Below, in pieces: positions 45,353 through 57,853 of a stretch of DNA of 64,000 nt. Below the pieces are notes generated by a model. The model was not told where the DNA came from, did not search any database, and saw only the letters and a program-made list of their open reading frames with translations. The stretch spans positions 1 through 64,000 of the forward strand of contig MU119270.1 in assembly GCA_014904845.1 (NCBI GenBank), read 5' to 3'. Every line of letters starts with the position of its first letter. The first letter of the stretch is position 1. Position numbers and translations under genes: made by a program. Source of the stretch: Acephala macrosclerotiorum (lineage: Eukaryota; Ascomycota; Leotiomycetes; Helotiales; Mollisiaceae).

Positions 45353-46124
45353 TCACGCCCCTTTCCCACCAGTCCCACCAGTCCCACTAAAACCCCTCAA
45401 CTCCGCCCCAGCAAACACGCTCCTCGCAAACAGCCTATTAACACATACATCCGCCACCGGCGCACAGATATTATGTCCACCGCAATTCAGCGCCCAGCAT
45501 ACATAGCCTATTGGGCAGTCGGCAGCTGTGACGCAGATTGTGCCTGGGCAGATCACCACGTTCATATTTCAGCATCTGCGTGTACCAAAATGTTTCATGT
45601 TAAAAGGTGGAAGCTAGGAAGAGAAACGGGAATGAGGAAGGGGGAAGGGAGGTGGGAAGGGGAAAGGAGGAAGTAGGGAGAAGGAGAGGAGACACCATCT
45701 TAAACACAAACTAACCCACCCAACGGCGCATCATAAGCACAAGTATACCGTCCCAACACCTCACAGGAACTCGAATAATAAAGCGTGAATCCTGTCGCGC
45801 AGGTCCCAGCACATGATCCTGAACGTGAGCCCATCACTGTCGAGATCATGGAACTCGTTATTGTTGAATTTATGCAAAGGGACGTGGATGTTAGGACTGT
45901 TAGGATTGTTAGGGGTGTTGTGGCGGTGTGATTTCAGGTACTGGTGGAGGAGAGGGTAGTGAGTGGGGTCGTGGTTGATTTTAAAGAAGAGAGGGATGCC
46001 ACGGTGGGGCTGGGGAAGGAGATGGAGGGAGTGAGGGTTCCGCCGAGGCCGTCGAGGATGGTGGTTGAGCTTGAGGAGAGGAGGGCGGATGCTAAGGCGG
46101 GGAGAGGAGTAGTGAGAAACGCAT
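45353..46124 (-). CDS. Possible secreted Ser/Thr- and Cys-rich protein, probably damaged
   Basis: On the minus strand an ATG at 46124 gives MRFSLLLSP before stopping. The other frame immediately continues with 'LASALLSSSSTTILDGLGGT' and a long Ser/Thr/Pro stretch, suggesting a signal peptide broken by one base. A GTACCT...ACAG intron leads to 'SCAGTCATGFTLYYSSSCEV' and 'LGRYTCAYDAPLG'. A longer intron that contains a purine-rich tract then leads to 'TICVTAADCPIGYVCWALNC' and a short tail ending at 45353. The cysteine layout resembles small fungal surface proteins and the relic at 30.4-31.6 kb. Start and splice sites are uncertain. Confidence 0.4.
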
Positions 46125-47119
46125 TATGCGATGCGTAGGCTAAGGGGGAAGTGATGTAAGGTGAGGCAATGACATGTTTCTTATTTCGATTTCAACTAAT
46201 ATTCTCTTAATGAGGCTATATATCTACTTTCGAGGAAATGCCAGGGCCCCACAAGCTTTGAGGTTTTGTTTAATGGACAGGACTGTTTAAGGCTTTTGGT
46301 TTTTTAAGTGATGCCTCTCCTTTGTGACCGCAAATTCTGGGCTACAATACCTCCTCTTTTGGCTGATCGAGATCTGATACGGGTTCGTACTACTTGAGAT
46401 AGTCCTTTGCTGATGAAGTGCTTCGCTGGGATGGTACCTCACTTCGTTTGAATGTGGAGACAGCTGATTTGTGCAACGTAGAACGACAGCTTCTCGCTGC
46501 CTTCTCGGTTTGGATGACTTGAATGACTTGGATCCTTCGAATGCTTTTTGTTGACTTGGTACTTTGTCCGACACCTGCCAGTTGCCAATGGGTCGATGGA
46601 CATTCACTGGCAACAAAATGAACTTGCAAGATCTTCTTGGAAATCCCGACATTCACCCCTCCTGGCACTTAAACATCAGTCTGTTTCCTCCGATGTCATG
46701 CATGCGAAAAGGATTTCATGTGACCTGATGTAATACCTGAGCATGCAACACTCGGTTCCGTGGGAGTGCGAAGTGCTTGATGTCGGACAAGTTTAAGTTA
46801 GGATTTGGGAGATGAGACGAAAAGGAAAGGATTTACAAATGCTAGGACGAAAGGAGCTGCAGGCAAGAATAAAATTGCGTGAATACATGGTATCATTGAA
46901 TCAACTCCTATCTAAATGCTGCTTCACATCCCCTCTTATGCCGGCTCCATGCATGTGCCTTGCCTGCTCGTATCCTACAACCAAGCAGCTGGTTCACCCA
47001 TGAATGCAAAAAATAATAATTCATATTTCAGAAAAGCCCTTCTTATCTCCAAGTTCGTGTGTTCGTATCACCCAAGACCATAATAATCCTCAACTCCGAA
47101 AAACATGACTAGTTTCCAA
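46125..47119. other. Intergenic region
   Basis: No gene recognised; it separates the cysteine-rich gene from the 3' end of the zinc transporter. Confidence 0.45.
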
Positions 47120-48876
47120 TCAGTACAAAGATGGACTACGGCTACCAGCCGCACCACCACACCAGCATCCTGTGTCAGAAGATTGCTCAACTTGCACCAC
47201 GACATCGATGCCGTGCGCTAGGAGGAAATCTCGAGTTCGTTCTCGTACGTCGTCTAGATCTGAGCCTCGTGTTGCTATGATGTGTATTACGCCTAATACT
47301 TGCTCGTTCTCACTCTCTGTACTTGTGTTCTTGTCTCCCATCCAGAATCTGGGGACGTTGTAGGATTGCACGCCACGGAGATCACTGACTCCGGCTAGTG
47401 TGTCGCGGAGTGTGTACTCGACCTCATCTGGGATGGTGAGAAGGAGTTTCTTGGCGGAGGATTTTATGAGAGGGATGGAAGAGAGGAATATTAGTACTGC
47501 GATCACACAGGATGCGATAGGATCCCAACCGTTGAACCCGGTAAAATAGATGAGGGCTGTTGAGACCATGACTGCTGCTGAGCCCATTGTGTCTGCCAAG
47601 ACGTGGAGGAAAATACCATGCATGTTCTCATTTTCGTGGGAGTGAGCATGAGCAACATGTGTATGAGGTTTTGGCCTGCTTGGCGAAGAGTCGGCAAGGA
47701 GAGGAGAGTGTGAGTGAGAATGGTCGTCGTGATCGTGGTCATGCATATGGCCATGATCGTGGTCATGATTGCATTGAGACCTGTCGTCCGAATGAGAGTG
47801 AGAATGTGAGTGATCATGGGAATGGTCGTGATTGTGTCCTCCATGATCATGTCCATGATGGTGTCCATGATGGTGTCCATGATGCCCAAAGCATGCCATT
47901 CCGACCAGGTTGACAGCCAATCCCAAGCCACTAACCACAAACAGCTCGGCAAGTCGTTTCGTCTCTCGTCCTTCAACAAGTCTCTCTGCTGCCTCAGCCA
48001 GAATTTCGACACTGATGAGCCTGGAATAGGTTAGCCAAAACACCAATATTGGATGACTGGGTATTCACATCAAGAAAACCGCGTTGCCAAAGCCCGACAG
48101 ACTCTCAATCTTTCCAAATCCATACGGAAACCTCTCGCTGGGCGGCCATTTACTAGCCATTGAGGCAAATAACCCAACTCCCAACGCCAGACAATCAAAG
48201 AACATATGTATGCTGTCGCTCAATAAACCGAGAGAGTCGGTCAGGTATCCGTAGAAGGCTTGGACGAGCATGAAAGCGAAATTGAGACTAACAGCATTAG
48301 TACGGATGCTACAACACAAGTGAAGCCTGTATACCTCATGAAGTAGAATATCCTCCTGGAATCTTTATCTGCCATGATAGTGTGGAATATAGGCCATCGT
48401 AATATAAATGGCAGTATGAAGCCTGTGAATTTTGACCGCGGCTCAACTGGTGGAGAGTGGGGATGTAGATGTCCATGGTCGTGAGGTACTACGTTCGATG
48501 CATTCAAAGATGGCTGGAACGCGTCTATATGTGAAGGGACACGCAATGGTTCGTAGTTTTGCTTCTCGAAGGTGGCGACTGCAGGCAGATCATCGCTATT
48601 CGGTGGTGTAGGCAGGTATCCCTTCTGCGAGTATTCTCGTTCATGGCTATGACTATGGTCGTGGCTATGGTTGTGTGAATGGGAATGTTCGTGGTCGAGA
48701 TGTATGTCTGAGTGGGAATGCGAATGCAAGCTACCGTTCGAGCGTTCTGTCTTCAACGACCTCGGCATGTTTGCTGAGTACTGTCGACTCGGTGAGTGCG
48801 AATGAGAGTGGAGGTGGCCATTGTGGGCATGGCTATGGGTCATTGCCGACGCTGGCAGAGCATAGGTTGAAGCCAT
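47120..48876 (-). CDS. MSC2: Msc2/ZnT5-type zinc transporter (cation diffusion facilitator)
   Basis: Moves zinc from the cytosol into the ER/secretory pathway by proton exchange. Minus-strand exons 48335-48876, 48069-48287 and 47120-48020 (introns 47 and 48 nt) give 553 aa. The N-terminus has a His-rich region (HSHAHNGHLHSHSHS and more). Core CDF helices then follow, with the zinc ligands as HxxxD pairs in 'SDSIHMFFDCLALG' and 'LHVLADTMGSAAVM'. A very long His/Asp loop (GHHGHHHGHHHGHDHGG...) sits between helices 4 and 5, as in Msc2 and ZnT5. The cytosolic C-terminal domain ends with the family 'DTGCWCGG'. The ATG at 48876 was used rather than an upstream GTG. Yeast Msc2 works with Zrg17; no partner is encoded here. 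Confidence 0.93.
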
Positions 48877-49446
48877 TCTCTGGCTACGCACAGTCAATCG
48901 AGCCACGAAGCCCGCACAGTTGTGGCTTCTCCCCGCATGTGTCTCGTTGGCGTCGTGTATCTCAATCTCTTGTTGCGCCGAGACAAGGTTTTACTTCGGT
49001 ATTAAATATGCTCGAGTCGTCGGTATCGTACAGCAAGCCGAGAGTGGATGGCAGACGGAGTCGGCAGAAGGGGTATATCTTCGTTATCGCAAAGGGAGTG
49101 GATTGGCAAGGTGTCAGTTGCGGAGAGGAGAAGGTTGGAGATGGAGGTGTTGATTGAATCTGCTGCCCCTGAGATTAGCGGCCGTGCTTGTGATAGGCTA
49201 AAAGCGTCGTCATTTTAAGAGCACTAGCTAGGTTCCCCGGCCTTACATTAGACCACATGAAAATGCAGCTGTTTTACCACTAAAACACCAAAAATAATAT
49301 ACTTCTGTCCTCTGCTTCGTGAGCAAGATAAAGAACCCCTACGACTCATTCTGCAGACATTGTGTTCCTCCAAATATGCGCTGCACCTACGACAAAGTCC
49401 CCAGCAATCTAGGACATTCAATAGGACATTCAAAAGCCACGTTACC
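48877..49446. other. Divergent promoter region
   Basis: Between the starts of the zinc transporter and ALG1; no separate gene recognised. Confidence 0.5.
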
Positions 49447-50891
49447 ATGATGCTAGATTTACTCTTGACACTGGCGGTCATACTGTCCACGACCTTCACT
49501 ATTCTGCTCCTCATGCTACCCACCAGATATGTGAAGCATTCACCCCCGAAGGCCACCTCAACTGCATCTGCAACTGAACCGAAAATCTCCGTCCAAGTGC
49601 TGGTTCTCGGAGACATTGGACGCAGTCCACGGATGCAGTATCATGCTGCAAGCATAGCAAAACATGGTGGCAGAGTTGATGTGATCGGATATCAAGGTGC
49701 GAGATTGATTTTCTGATGTGTGAATCGACCATGCTAACAGCCTATGCAGAATCCACACTTCATCCCGCCCTCGTCGACAATCCTCTCATCACGATCATAC
49801 CTCTACCTCCACCACCACCTCTCCTCCGATCGAAAACACTTCCATTCATACTGGCAGGGCCGTTGAAAGTTGTGTGGCAGATCTGGAGCTTGTTCTATGC
49901 TTTGGCATATGTAACAAAGCCCTCGAGATGGCTACTCGTGCAGAACCCGCCGTCGATTCCAACTCTGGCTATTGCCATGGTCATTTGCTTTCTGCGGAAT
50001 ACTCACCTCATCATCGACTGGCATAACTACGGTTGGACGATTCTTGCTGGTACTCGAGGCGAGAAGCACCCTTTCGTCAAGATCTCGAAGTACTACGAAG
50101 CTTTCTTAGGTAGCTGGGCTCCTACCGCGTCCTTTACAGTCACGCATGCCATGCAGAAGCAGCTGCGAAACAAGCCATACAATATACGATCACCGATTTT
50201 CGCTTTGCACGATCGACCAGCTGCCATCTTCCAGCCTATTGGAGGCCTAGAAGCAAGACGAGCCTTTCTACAGCGTTTGCCAGAGACCAGCAAGCATGCC
50301 GAGGATATCTTGGCAGGGAAGACAAGGTTGCTGGTAAGCAGCACGTCCTGGACACCAGACGAAGATTTCAATCTTCTCCTTGAAGCCTTGTGCACCTATG
50401 CATCTTCGAGCCAGCTTCTTCCGCCCATCCTTGCCGTCATCACGGGCAAAGGACCGCAGAAGCAAATGTACCTTGATCTGATAGCTTCTCTCACCAAAAG
50501 TGAGAAGTTAAAAAATGTCGTGATCTTAACGGCATGGTTAAGTGCTGAGGATTACGCAACACTACTTGCGTGCGCAGACCTCGGTGTCTGCCTGCATATG
50601 AGTAGCAGCGGCGTTGACTTGCCCATGAAGGTAGTCGACATGTTCGGTGCTGGACTGCCGGTTGTTGGTTATGGCAACTACGAGAGTTGGAGCGAACTCG
50701 TGAAGGAAGGTGTGAATGGTCGAAGCTTTGTCACGAGTACAGACTTGGCCGAAGTCTTGGAAGAGCTATTTTTGGATACCGACGCAAAACAACTGTCAGC
50801 GCTGAGGCAAGGCGCTGCCAGCGAAGGGAAAAGAAGATGGGATGAGGAATGGGATGAAGTTGCCGGAAGACTCCTCGGTCTATGCGACTAA
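49447..50891 (+). CDS. ALG1: Chitobiosyldiphosphodolichol beta-mannosyltransferase
   Basis: Adds the first mannose from GDP-mannose to GlcNAc2-PP-dolichol on the cytosolic face of the ER, an essential step of N-glycosylation. Two exons (49447-49696, 49750-50891; intron 53 nt) give 463 aa, normal for ALG1. An N-terminal membrane anchor ([20 protein letters not shown]) is followed by '[20 protein letters not shown]', the ALG1 hallmark, and '[13 protein letters not shown]'. The GT33 C-terminal half has '[20 protein letters not shown]', '[16 protein letters not shown]' and the donor-binding '[20 protein letters not shown]'. Intact and presumably constitutive. Confidence 0.95.
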
Positions 50892-51605
50892 AGACCTTCG
50901 ACAAATATTCGTCACTTCTGCTACTCAATGTCCCGACTTGCCTAGGTCATCCAACACAATGTTGAGATGTCTGGAAGATCCCCCTTGAATTGGGACTTCC
51001 CGGGTTCTAGGAAGGTCCATGCAGAGGTGCACCTTCCTGATCGGCCGTCGCGACTGCCATCCGTTGACGAACTTGATCCATAAGAACATCCATTCTTGCG
51101 GTTGCACATCTCCCCACCAACAACGCATCTTACTACTGCGGCTATTACAATAACAGACATTACCACGAATGAACTCGTATCTCGTATCCGAAATGTCCCA
51201 AGCAGTTGTGGACATTGGCAGCGGCAGTTCGCCAGTGGGGAGAATAGCGAGTCGGACAATGTCTCCGTAAGGTCAAGCCCTCTCTCTGTTCGTTAGCCCG
51301 TCTGGCTCACCACCAAAGTCTAATTTAGACTCGGTGGAAGAAGAGCTCATGAAACCCAACCTGAACTCTGCCATGGAAGAGCCCAGTGAGTTACAGGCCA
51401 GATTGGGACCTGACAAGTCGGAGGAGCTCTGAGAACGAGGAAGATAACATACCCAGCGAACCCACGAACAACCACTCATCAAACTCTACCTACAGTCCTT
51501 CTGCGTCTCTCAAAGGTGCCTAGGGGACATCGATTCCAGATATTCAGCCACAAACCCCCTCTACCACCGCCGAGGACTCACCACAGTCGACGTCTCCAAA
51601 TCCCA
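50892..51605. other. Intergenic region
   Basis: No sure gene. A plus-strand frame around 51290-51440 ('LDSVEEELMKPNLNSAMEEP') looks coding-like and might be an upstream exon of the hypothetical gene to the right. Confidence 0.35.
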
Positions 51606-52256
51606 ATGTTCCAAAAGACCAAGGACAATCAAATTCCGCCGACCACACCTCTTCTGCAGGCGCTTCAACTAGCAGAAAAGAGAGCAGAAAAGAGAGCAGA
51701 AAAGAGAAGGGAAAACGAAGAGTTCCCTATGACGAGTCCCCAGCTGGAATGTCCTCCAATCCGTCAGACAATAACAAGAGCGTCAAAACCAGCCCCACCG
51801 CTACGCCTGGTCGCCAAAACCTTCGTAGAACATCATTCCATTTCTATGGACGAAATCCCTGATGTTCTTTACTACATCAACTATGCTCTCGCAACTAAAG
51901 AGTCCCTCTACCAGACGGTACTTTACCCTGGTGCCGATCAGCCATCTGGCATACCACGATCTCTTCCGAATATGGACGATTTGATTGTCCTTCATATGGA
52001 CGGACAATCGAAACGGTCTTGTGACAAACCCCGTCGGAAGACCCCTCCCACATCGCCGAATAGTGGTTTAATATCCCTCCGTGCCGATAAAGGTCTGTTG
52101 CAGCAGAAACTAGATCACTTACAGGGCAAAAATCCTCGAGTCTCGTCGGACAATGAGAATCGGTTCGTCATTCACGAACTCGTCAAATCCATTCCAGGCT
52201 CTTGCGTTGCGATCCTCCGATGTACCACGCTCCCAGGATCAGTGGATCAGGAATAA
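51606..52256 (+). CDS. Hypothetical protein
   Basis: Open frame of 216 codons from ATG 51606. The first third is low complexity and contains the AEKR repeat. The rest looks folded, with 'LRLVAKTFVEHHSISMDEIP' and 'DVLYYINYALATKESLYQTV'. No family was recognised. An overlapping frame is also open over 51530-51860 and reads as a Ser/Pro/Lys-rich disordered protein. A frame switch by an intron, or a broken gene, is therefore possible. Coding-like sequence ('LIDLVEKGLLEEDRKWWLPA') continues past the stop to about 52387 in another frame. Confidence 0.4.
   Translation: MFQKTKDNQIPPTTPLLQALQLAEKRAEKRAEKRRENEEFPMTSPQLECPPIRQTITRASKPAPPLRLVAKTFVEHHSISMDEIPDVLYYINYALATKESLYQTVLYPGADQPSGIPRSLPNMDDLIVLHMDGQSKRSCDKPRRKTPPTSPNSGLISLRADKGLLQQKLDHLQGKNPRVSSDNENRFVIHELVKSIPGSCVAILRCTTLPGSVDQE
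51671..51706 (+). repeat. Twelve-base tandem repeat
   Basis: Three copies of AGAGCAGAAAAG (first copy slightly changed). It encodes AEKR in one frame and SRKE in the other. Confidence 0.8.
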
Positions 52257-53656
52257 AATGGGACCTGATAGTCTTTAACCTCATAGATCTTGTTGAGAAA
52301 GGGTTACTAGAGGAGGACAGAAAATGGTGGTTGCCGGCCGACGGCCAGTACTTGTTGTGGGGAATGGCAGAGGCTAAGTTGTCCTAGTTGGGGAAGGAGA
52401 TTAGGGTTGATGGTTATGGAGATGGGTTGCTGGAGATCGGTTTGTGCTGACATAAGATAATTCGAGAAATGCGTTTGAGAGAATCAATGTTCTTGCTTTG
52501 GTATGACTTTGTGATCTGTGTTGTTGCAGACATGTTAGTGACTGTCGAAACGCCTTTCTTTCATTCTTCCAGCCTTTCTGGGACATTCTCGCCCCGATCG
52601 AGTTATCCTTCCCTTTCTTTCAGTCTCTCAGCCCTGTCGGCATATCCTCAACCCATTCGAGTTATCCCTGAGGAAATTTGAGGCCAAGACTAGCTAGAAT
52701 ATTGCTGTTGAGATCTACCGAGTCAATTCCTCCATTATTGCGCTCCTTGCTCATTCTAGCAGGTGCATATTATGATATAGGTGGTACCCGACCTTAATCA
52801 CAAGTCGAATACCATCAGCAAGTGCGGCACTGGCCAATACTCCGCAAATCACAACAAGTTGATAAGATCAGGAAGCTGGGCAGAAAGCAGATTCCGAGCC
52901 AAGTCATAGAGCCTCGTGTTTGGTTGCAGATGATGGAGGCTAATGTGTCTTAAGCTGGGAGGGAGGTTACTTGAATTGGGCACTGTGGGGATGGAGTTGG
53001 ATTGTTGTGGAATGGGAAATTAAAACAGAGGAATAAGTTTGAAAGGGGATGGAGAAGGTAATGCTGTTCAGTGTCATGCCATGAAAGAACCCGAGGTCCT
53101 AAGTCAAGATAGTGAGAAAGTAATAAGGGTCGAAAGGAGATTTAGAAGCCCAATCAGATTGAGTTTTGTCCCTTTCATTCATCAGAGCGATATCTCAGCT
53201 TAATGGCACAGAGATTGTTGTAGAAGTTATGAGAGAAAAGGACTCGAATAGCACTGTTAAGTTTCTTGAGTAATATTGTTCAAGCTGACGAAAGCCCCCT
53301 ACAGCTCTACTACAGCCATCGCTGTGAGCCTATCACAGTCGACGTCTTCAAAATTCATCGCCCCGAGGAATTTAGGGTAATTAAGTGCTTGTAGATACTG
53401 GATGTTAGATCTCTACCCAAAACAGCCTTCTCGATTATCCAAGGAGAGCTGGGAGATTGAATACGATGCTTGCCGGCTGGTGAAATTGAAGAATCACATT
53501 AACTAAGAAAACATAAAACGGTTTCGCGTCGAAATGCGTTTGGCATATGATTTATCTACCATACGCCGAATATGTGCCCAATACAACATCCTATCCAGGA
53601 TTTCTGATTTTACATTGCCAGCCTTCCTCTTGAAGTGCTCACCCTACGTCCTCTGT
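52257..53656. other. Intergenic region
   Basis: Apart from the coding-like 130 bases after the hypothetical gene, no gene was recognised on either strand. Confidence 0.45.
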
Positions 53657-55437
53657 TCATTGACCACTACCCACCGCCCTGGCGATGCCAGTCAAGTTCA
53701 CAACACCTCCCATTCCAAACGTTCTCTCCTTCTGTACCCATCCCGGAACCTCTTTGTCTCTTTGCTCGTGTCTTGCTTTGTTCAATATCACCTCCCAAGG
53801 CACCGGGAATCCAGCATTCAATGGCCCACCCTTTTGCTTTGACCCAATGATAGCAAACTTTTGTTGGGTATGGCTGATGAAACCGTTCAGGAGACCTTGA
53901 GCTACAAGACTTGCGATGATAGCTTCAACATCGAACATCCGTGGCATCCTGTTCGCGAAGATTACTCCTTGCTGAGGTGACAGTTTCTTACGACCGCCAG
54001 GGGGAGGAACGAGGGGAGGGCGCTTCATAAACATGGAATTGGTGTGAACTCGTCCATTCTGCATCGTTGTCATGTTGTCGGCCTTATTGGTCCAGCCCTC
54101 GAGAAGTTTTTGGCAGAACTGCGCAGCTATGACCATGTCACTGATGTTCAAGACAGCAGCTTTATTTGACTTGCTGTTGGGGTCCCAAGGGATCGTGTAG
54201 GTGAGGGAAAAGACTCGACGTGCGAGGGAGCGCCAGACCAATGGCTCGCAGCGAGACAGAAGAGGGAGAAGGGTGCCGTAGTGGAAGAACCACTTTTCGT
54301 TTCCTGATTGTGGGCCGAGAGCTTGCTTGAAGGCTACCATATTGCCCTTCTTTATGGCGGACGCAATGGGGAGGAATCTTGGGAGCAGGTCGGCTGCTTC
54401 GGGACGAGAAGCAAATTGCTGGGATGGAAAACGACCAAGAATCATATTTGCTGACATGAGGTATATGAGGATAGCTCGTCGATGAGAGACGAGCTGAGGA
54501 TGGCATTGGTCGTACGCTGATTGAAGGCAATGTTGTGCGTAGAAGAAGTGCGAATTTGAGAAATGGTATCGACCGAGGAAGTAAAGATACTGGACTCTGT
54601 GGCTAGCTGGGTATAGAGCAAGTGGAGGAGAATTTGCTGAGATGTTTGTGAACAGCTGGTTCGCGAGTCGTGTCTTCCTACACTGCGTTGGTTGTCAGAA
54701 CTGTCTTGTCGCATCCCTGGAAAGACCATACCTGGAAGAGGAGCTTGAGAACCATATTCGCAAAAGAGTATATTCCAATCTTCTTGCCCTCTGGCTTTCC
54801 ATTTCCACCGATACCATTTCTGTTGGCAGTTCGTTCTGTCAGGCATATCGTGAAGGCCCGCTGGATCAACTCTGCCGTACCCTCGACCAGTGTCTTCCCC
54901 TCGCCTTGGTCTGCGTCCACAACCTTGCCCAAATTCCGTGTGAGGTCCGGCCTCTTATCCAACATGGTCGCGAGTCTTGCCAAAGCGGAACATATCTGTA
55001 TCGTGGCCGGGAGCATTACCATGCCCATCGACGCATTCGACATCGCGGTGATGCAAGAGCTGGAAGTGTTACTACAATGCGCAATTCGCAGAAGACGGGT
55101 ATACCTACTTTGCCAAGCTGCTCAATTGCTCGTGCGTGCGAACCAAATCATCCATGTTAACGTCTCTCCAATACTCCAAGTACTCCTTCATGAATGCCAG
55201 GAAGCCAGGCCATGACCCGCCTTCGTCAGCCTTGTCATCGTCGCTCAATGGAATCGATTTTTCTATGAGCCGTTCGAGTCTGCTGCCGTCGCGCCATGAT
55301 TGCTTCAGCTCCAAGCTAAGCTTCGTAAATTCTTCTGGGAGAGGAGGTTCGACTCGGAGAAATGCCTTCAATTGTGTATCGTTCTTTGTCTTCAAGAATC
55401 TCGAGATCTCAGCGAGGTATCCTTCGAGGATTGCCAT
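53657..55437 (-). CDS. PCI-domain protein, Csn12/Thp1 (PCID2) family
   Basis: Relatives are Csn12 of yeast (COP9-signalosome-associated, splicing) and Thp1/PCID2 of the TREX-2 mRNA export complex. Minus-strand exons 55109-55437, 54732-55059 and 53657-54673 (introns 49 and 58 nt) give 557 aa. A 37-nt alternative for the first intron is also in frame. The N-terminal helical repeats begin MAILEGYLAEISRFLKTKND. 'GIYSFANMVLKLLFQ', 'TRLANQLFTNISANSPPLAL' and 'RVQYLYFLGRYHFSNSHFFY' are the family core. 'ILIYLMSANMILGRFPSQQF' leads into the PCI winged helix, with 'MFDVEAIIASLVAQGLLNGF' and 'ISHTQQKFAIIG'. Intact. The two known roles cannot be told apart from sequence alone. Confidence 0.87.
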
Positions 55438-56289
55438 GGTGACGAGCGTGTTGGTTGTAATGAGGAGCCATTCAGTGCTGTGGAAGAATTAAATAATTAT
55501 GGAATTTCGCTAGGCATTGCCTGGCTTGCTGCGTGGACAGGCGCAAACGTTACTATTGTGGTGTTTTCTTTGACGAGGCCGAGGCCGACAACAATAGGAA
55601 GAAGACGAGGCTGTGGTTTTGGAGCTAGGCTCACTATAGACTAGCGTCATACGCCGAACCAAACGCCGAAATATCCTCGTCAATCAACATCAGCGAGCGA
55701 GTGTTGCACGACCCCGACGATACCTTCAGCATTCTTTGCAGCGATCAGTTTGCTTTATACATCTCGCTACTATTGTCAAGCCGGCACGCCCCTCTATCGT
55801 CAGCATTGGGCATTTAAAACCCGTGGCTACTTGGAAGCAGATTTATACCCACACGCACAACCCCCAACATGAAAGCTTGCTGTAAGCCTTGACAGCGTGC
55901 AAATGTCGTGGGTATTTGGGGCGAGGACTTTGCACATGGGTTGTGGAGAACCTCTGTTCATGGAAAACGCAATTGCACGCTGTGGTCACAGGTCGAGGAT
56001 AATATTTTGATAAAGGCTTGTCAAATTGGGATCATCTGTATTTGGAACGGCTCTTTGAGTCCGGGACCCCATGACCTTCCACCTGACAATCCCATATATC
56101 GAGGATGTTTCATTTCTTCTCATCTGAATAGCATTTCTCCGTGTTCAACGCGCTGGCAGAGTTGCCATTGACCCAAAATCTTGTGTGTCTGCAATCTTTG
56201 TCGAACTCGAAATTCGCATTGTCTTGGCGAACTTAGTATCGCTGGAGTTTGTCTATATTCTCGTGCTGCTGCTCACTCTCCTTGTTATA
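55438..56289. other. Intergenic region
   Basis: No gene recognised; contains the promoter of the leftward PCI gene. Confidence 0.45.
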
Positions 56290-57315
56290 ATTCTCAGTTT
56301 TTCGCATGTACTCCTTTACTATCTCCTCCAAAACACCCCACAATCTTTTCCCTGTCCGTCTCTGTCAAGCCTTTCATCACACTCTCACGCCCCTCCCCCC
56401 ACCTCCCCACGGGACCACGTACCCACCATTCTTTCCCTGCTTCTCATCTCCGAACATCTCGCCCTCACCACTGCCAACATCGATCTCCCTAATGGCCGCC
56501 CAACATTCTGTCAAAGCTCCTATTTTGGCATCATCCAAATATTGCATTGAACCACCAAGGGAGATTATCCTGCAAGCCCGTCTTCAATGCTCCGGGATGG
56601 AGACTCAGACTCAAGATTCCCTTCCATGGTTGTGGTATCGGCGAGCAAACTCGTATGCCAACATTACGTCCATTGCTTTGCTTTGGCCGTACCGCTCTAC
56701 TTCCTTCTTCAAGCCAGTCTTGGTGGTGTGCAGGAGGTGAGAACGTTCCATGAGACACCGTCAGGTGCTGGGGAAGCGCGATGGCCAGAGGAGAAGACCC
56801 AGATTACTCGAATTGAGAAAGGGCGAGCGACCGGAATCGAAGTGGTGGAGAGGAGGAGCGGCGTAAGGAAGTGTTACGGCAGGAAGGGAGCAAGGACATT
56901 GACGCCGAGTTGGAGGTGGTATCTTTGTGCCGTCTTCTCCTATGAGTCGGCGGTAAGCATCACGCCTGCGTTTTGGATGGTGACATCGAGCCTTTTCTCC
57001 TTTCAAGAACTCTTCAGCCGAGGCCTTGACGGTACGAAGATCAGAGAGATTGAGTTTGATATAGGATATGGTTCCTCTTCCAGAGGTGATTGTTTGTGAG
57101 GGGTGCGGGGATAAGGACTTGATGGACTCGATGGCCTTTGAGGCAGAGGATGAGGAGCGAGATGTGATGTACACAGTACCGTTGAGGTGGTAGACCATCT
57201 TTGCTGTTTCGAATCCGATTCCTGCTGTGCCGCCCGTGATGAGGAAAACGCGACCTTGTTGATCATTGGGTCCATTCTGGTGAGGGTGGGAACATCTCTC
57301 TCCACGAGGCGCCAT
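56290..57315 (-). pseudogene. Decayed short-chain dehydrogenase/reductase
   Basis: The minus-strand start MAPRGERCSHPHQ leads to a perfect Rossmann opening 'GRVFLITGGTAGIGFETAKM' and 'YITSRS'. After 'EEFLKGEK' the frame changes before 'RLDVTIQNAGVMLTADS', which is followed by a TAG (56940-56942). Later blocks 'LQLGVNVLAPFL', a YxxxK-like region and 'LSLHPGALKTGLQDNLPWWF' lie in several frames, and the C-terminal 'KNGGYVVPWGGGG' is still visible. The order matches retinol-dehydrogenase-like fungal SDRs. At least three frame changes and a stop make it non-functional. Confidence 0.8.
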
Positions 57316-57853
57316 CTTGCGCAACTGGGAAGAAAGCTTTGAGATTATTTTCAGTTTCGAAAACCAAGATTCTGGTGGGAAAGTCTCTACTTATACCTGG
57401 GATATTGGGACTTCGTCCCCTCAACGCCTCGCAGTCTTGAAGTCGCATCGAGATAGATCAAAGACAACGTGAGCTTCAAAAATGCAGCGTCAGCCTTACA
57501 GTTGAGTCAAGCCCTCTGAGCAAGTCAGCATGGTGCATCTTCAGCCGCATAATGCCAACATCGTGATGATCACAACCCCGAAGCTAAGCGAGACCAAAAA
57601 GGGGGAGATGTCAGACAAGGTCTCCCTACTAACCAAATAAAACCCTAGCGCGGTTAGCATGTCAGCATCTTGCATGAAACTAGTCTCGGATTTAACATTA
57701 TCTCAGCCCTGCATCCGCGATATATCACGGTCAGCATCTTGCATCTCTCATTATCTTTTACTTTCAAGCCTTCTAATGTTTTTAAATTCCCTGCATACAC
57801 AACGAGAGGGGGCACGGCACAAGTCCAGAACAATAGAAGTGGATGTTGTCGAG
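57316..57853. other. Intergenic region upstream of the bZIP gene
   Basis: The frame is open for 65 codons before the chosen ATG at 57854, but the sequence there is not conserved-looking. It is treated as promoter and leader. Confidence 0.45.

Noticed and set aside
47587..47913. Plus-strand open frames opposite the His-rich loop of the zinc transporter
   Set aside because: The His/Asp codon repeats make the complementary strand open; no independent evidence of a gene.
55060..55108. Use of a 37-nt intron in the PCI gene
   Set aside because: The 49-nt alternative is also in frame and closer to the usual intron size, so it was preferred.
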